Assembly: GCF_000204055.1 (NCBI RefSeq)
Contig: NW_006768779.1
Span: 83,308 to 147,307, forward strand
Direction of reading: 5' to 3'
Source of the DNA: Melampsora larici-populina 98AG31
Taxonomy: Eukaryota > Basidiomycota > Pucciniomycetes > Pucciniales > Melampsoraceae
DNA length: 64,000 nt
Shown here: one piece after another, positions 62,468-64,000 of the stretch
Numbering within the stretch: position 1 is the first letter of the stretch
How the letters are laid out: the number at the start of each line of letters is the position of its first letter
Made by a program: the position numbers and the translations under genes
Notes under the pieces: model-generated
Seen by the model: the letters and a program-made list of their open reading frames with translations, nothing else
Database searches by the model: none
What the model was told of the DNA's origin: nothing

Positions 62468-64000
62468 CGTAATATAGCCAGATGTATATGGCCGCAGTAG
62501 CGCCTGGTTGCGAATGTGACTGTGGGATTGGGAGTTTGTGGATGTGTCTCGGTTTTTCTGTGACGACCTATTGGAAGGTGTGCTTCTACAATGGATGGTA
62601 AGGTAAGATTAGTAAAAGTGGACACCATCTGGATAGGAAACCAGGCAAGTCCATACCAACGAGTCCATTTAGTAGTGATATGAGCTCTTTTCGCTTTGCG
62701 GCTTGAACAATTAGTGAGACTGGCTGTTTACGGCCCTTCTTTGTGTTGGGTCTGGGAGGTGGTGCTTGAGTTGATTCAACCGCAAACCTTTCAAGTAAGT
62801 GAAGCTCCGTGCGGGCAAAATCGAGCCATGCTGCACAAGATGATTCTTCGTCTTGATATAAAGCATGAGTAGCTTTGGATTCCGGCTTCCATGCAGACAT
62901 CAATAGGTGGAAATGGAAGCCAAATTTATCGTGAATTTTGAATAACTGAAAAAATGTGCTTGTAAGTATATTAGTGTGCTGATATTATATACATATAGTA
63001 ATAGCTGATATACCTGTTTGAGAACTTTTTTCAACTCCGCTTTGGCAACCTGTTGAAGATGTTGTATTTTCCCGCTATGTCGGCAGAGAACACCGTGTTT
63101 AAAGTCCCATGACACCGTTTGAACGTTGACAAGTCTTTGAAAGTGGGGCATGTATTTATTGATTTGTTCATTGCTGAGTGGTTTGTCTTCCTGGGTGTCT
63201 ATTGGAGTTGCTTCCTCAGCATCGAGTGTATTGATATTGGCTGCTTCCAAAGTTTGAGTGGAGGGCTCTGGTGTTTCCATGATTTGTTGACACAGACGTT
63301 CAAAAATCTTTGGGTGGAACACATCTCGTTCGTCTTGTGAGTAAGCAGTCCATGTGTTGCCTACAAGTTTATTGCGTGCTTTGAAGCCGGTGGCTACGCC
63401 TTTGGGCGGCACTGGAACAATTTGAAAGAGTAAAAAGGAATGAGAACGGAATAAGACAAACATGCGGAAAGGTGGTGTAATGATGACAAACTTTTGGCTT
63501 GAGTGCTGGTTAAGCTATATGATAGGTAGTTGGTGTACTTATTTGGTTCACGCGCCATCGGTCCTTCGTGTCTGAAAAAGAATGGATGGATCAGTCCATC
63601 AGGGATGTATTTGATGCTTGGGTGGTTTACCAACAAAGCTTCATCTAGTGTATTGCGTGTAATGTGGTGAACAATACACAGCATGGTCTTGTCAAGATTG
63701 TATTGGGCTTGGAGTGATTGAGCCTCGAACATGGCTGTAGGTGAAGGTCGAGTGGTGGTTACATGTATGCGAGATAGTGTTCGATCCACCTTTGTTTGCC
63801 CCCACTCGATGCCAAGGTCGTGATAGTTTTCAATTGTGGGGACCTCAATATCTTTCTTGCAACGCTTGGGCAGTTGTGGATGGCCGGGTGCTGGGTTTTC
63901 GTGTTTATCTCCAGACTCGTGGGGTGTATTGGAGTTGTGAGCTGAAAAATCGGATCCTAGTTCGCCTTTGCTGGAATCATGTTCAAAAAGGTTGAGTGTA
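62468..64000 (-). CDS. 5' part of a gene split by Copia, running off the window
   Basis: The frame is open from the window edge: GHPQLPKRCKKDIEVPTI, then NYHDLGIEWGQTKVDRTLSR, MFEAQSLQAQYNLDKTM and PDGLIHPFFFRHEGP. After an intron (about 63540-63410), PKGVATGFKARNKLVGNTWT and SQDERDVFHPKIFERLCQQ. A third exon from about 62946 has FKIHDKFGFHFHLLMSAWKP and KKGRKQPVSLIVQAAKR, and an intron (about 62660-62590) joins in phase to EAHLPIGRHRKTETH, ending HIHLAIL at the CGTAA duplication. No domain recognised. The exons I checked are open, so the Copia insertion seems to be the main defect. Intron 1 phase could not be settled. Confidence 0.55.

Noticed and set aside
1..64000. tRNA, rRNA, CRISPR or prokaryotic operon features
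   Set aside because: No tRNA A/B-box pairs, rRNA core sequences, spaced direct-repeat arrays or operon-like gene packing were found.

Overview
The window looks like transposon-rich nuclear DNA of a rust fungus (Pucciniales, Puccinia-like). This rests on short GTAAGT/YAG introns of about 50-100 nt, basidiomycete-type transposons (a CxC1/KDZ transposase, a multi-intron hAT, an OrsD-domain gene), Gypsy and Copia elements typical of rusts, and a TET/JBP-like dioxygenase gene. Species cannot be named from this. I see no rRNA, tRNA, CRISPR array or bacterial-type gene. Almost everything is a mobile element, a gene broken by one, or a decayed gene. Only one complete host-like gene stands out: a FAR1-type DNA-binding protein at 27.7-29.0 kb.

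Layout. 1-7261: 5' end of a large LTR element on the minus strand (1.86-kb LTR, primer-binding site, one 1075-aa Gag-protease ORF, then repetitive non-coding DNA instead of pol). It sits in a decayed DIRS-like element (7.26-9.1 kb). 9.3-13.1 kb: a multi-exon minus-strand gene split by a solo LTR of the same family (9726-11503). 13.7-15.5 kb: decayed plus-strand genes. 15.5-17.5 kb: 3' half of a Copia element. 17.5-21.5 kb: a hAT element with its transposase gene. 21.5-24.5 kb: N-terminal part of an OrsD/telomere-linked-helicase-like gene. 24.46-25.85 kb: seven 25-26-bp inverted repeats of unknown role. 25.9-27.3 kb: a decayed multi-copy-type gene. 27.7-29.0 kb: the FAR1-domain gene. 29.4-38.8 kb: a KDZ transposase gene split by a nearly intact Gypsy element (31817-37696, 5-bp duplication TGCAC). 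39.9-44.25 kb: an element with 46-bp terminal inverted repeats that encloses a dead copy of the proteasome gene RPN8. 47.6-49.8 kb: a decayed plus-strand gene. 51-52.1 kb: a Tc1/mariner-type transposase. 52.6 kb: a MITE. 52.9-54.9 kb: a TET/JBP-like 2OG-Fe(II) dioxygenase gene. 55.9-64 kb: a minus-strand gene split by a Copia element (56099-62467, duplication CGTAA).

Two themes link the parts. First, insertions are precisely datable relative to each other: three host or transposon reading frames can be followed across the insertions through the target-site duplication. Second, the decayed genes carry the same lesion: 16 of the 20 premature stops I found are TGA preceded by T (TTGA), as expected from TCGA to TTGA change at CGA arginine codons. 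This fits the TCG-context, RIP-like or 5-methylcytosine-deamination decay known from Pucciniomycotina. The Gag-only element and the Gypsy element lack such stops and are probably the youngest. A KDZ transposase and a TET/JBP-like methylcytosine dioxygenase relative in the same window make DNA methylation a plausible common thread, but that is inference.
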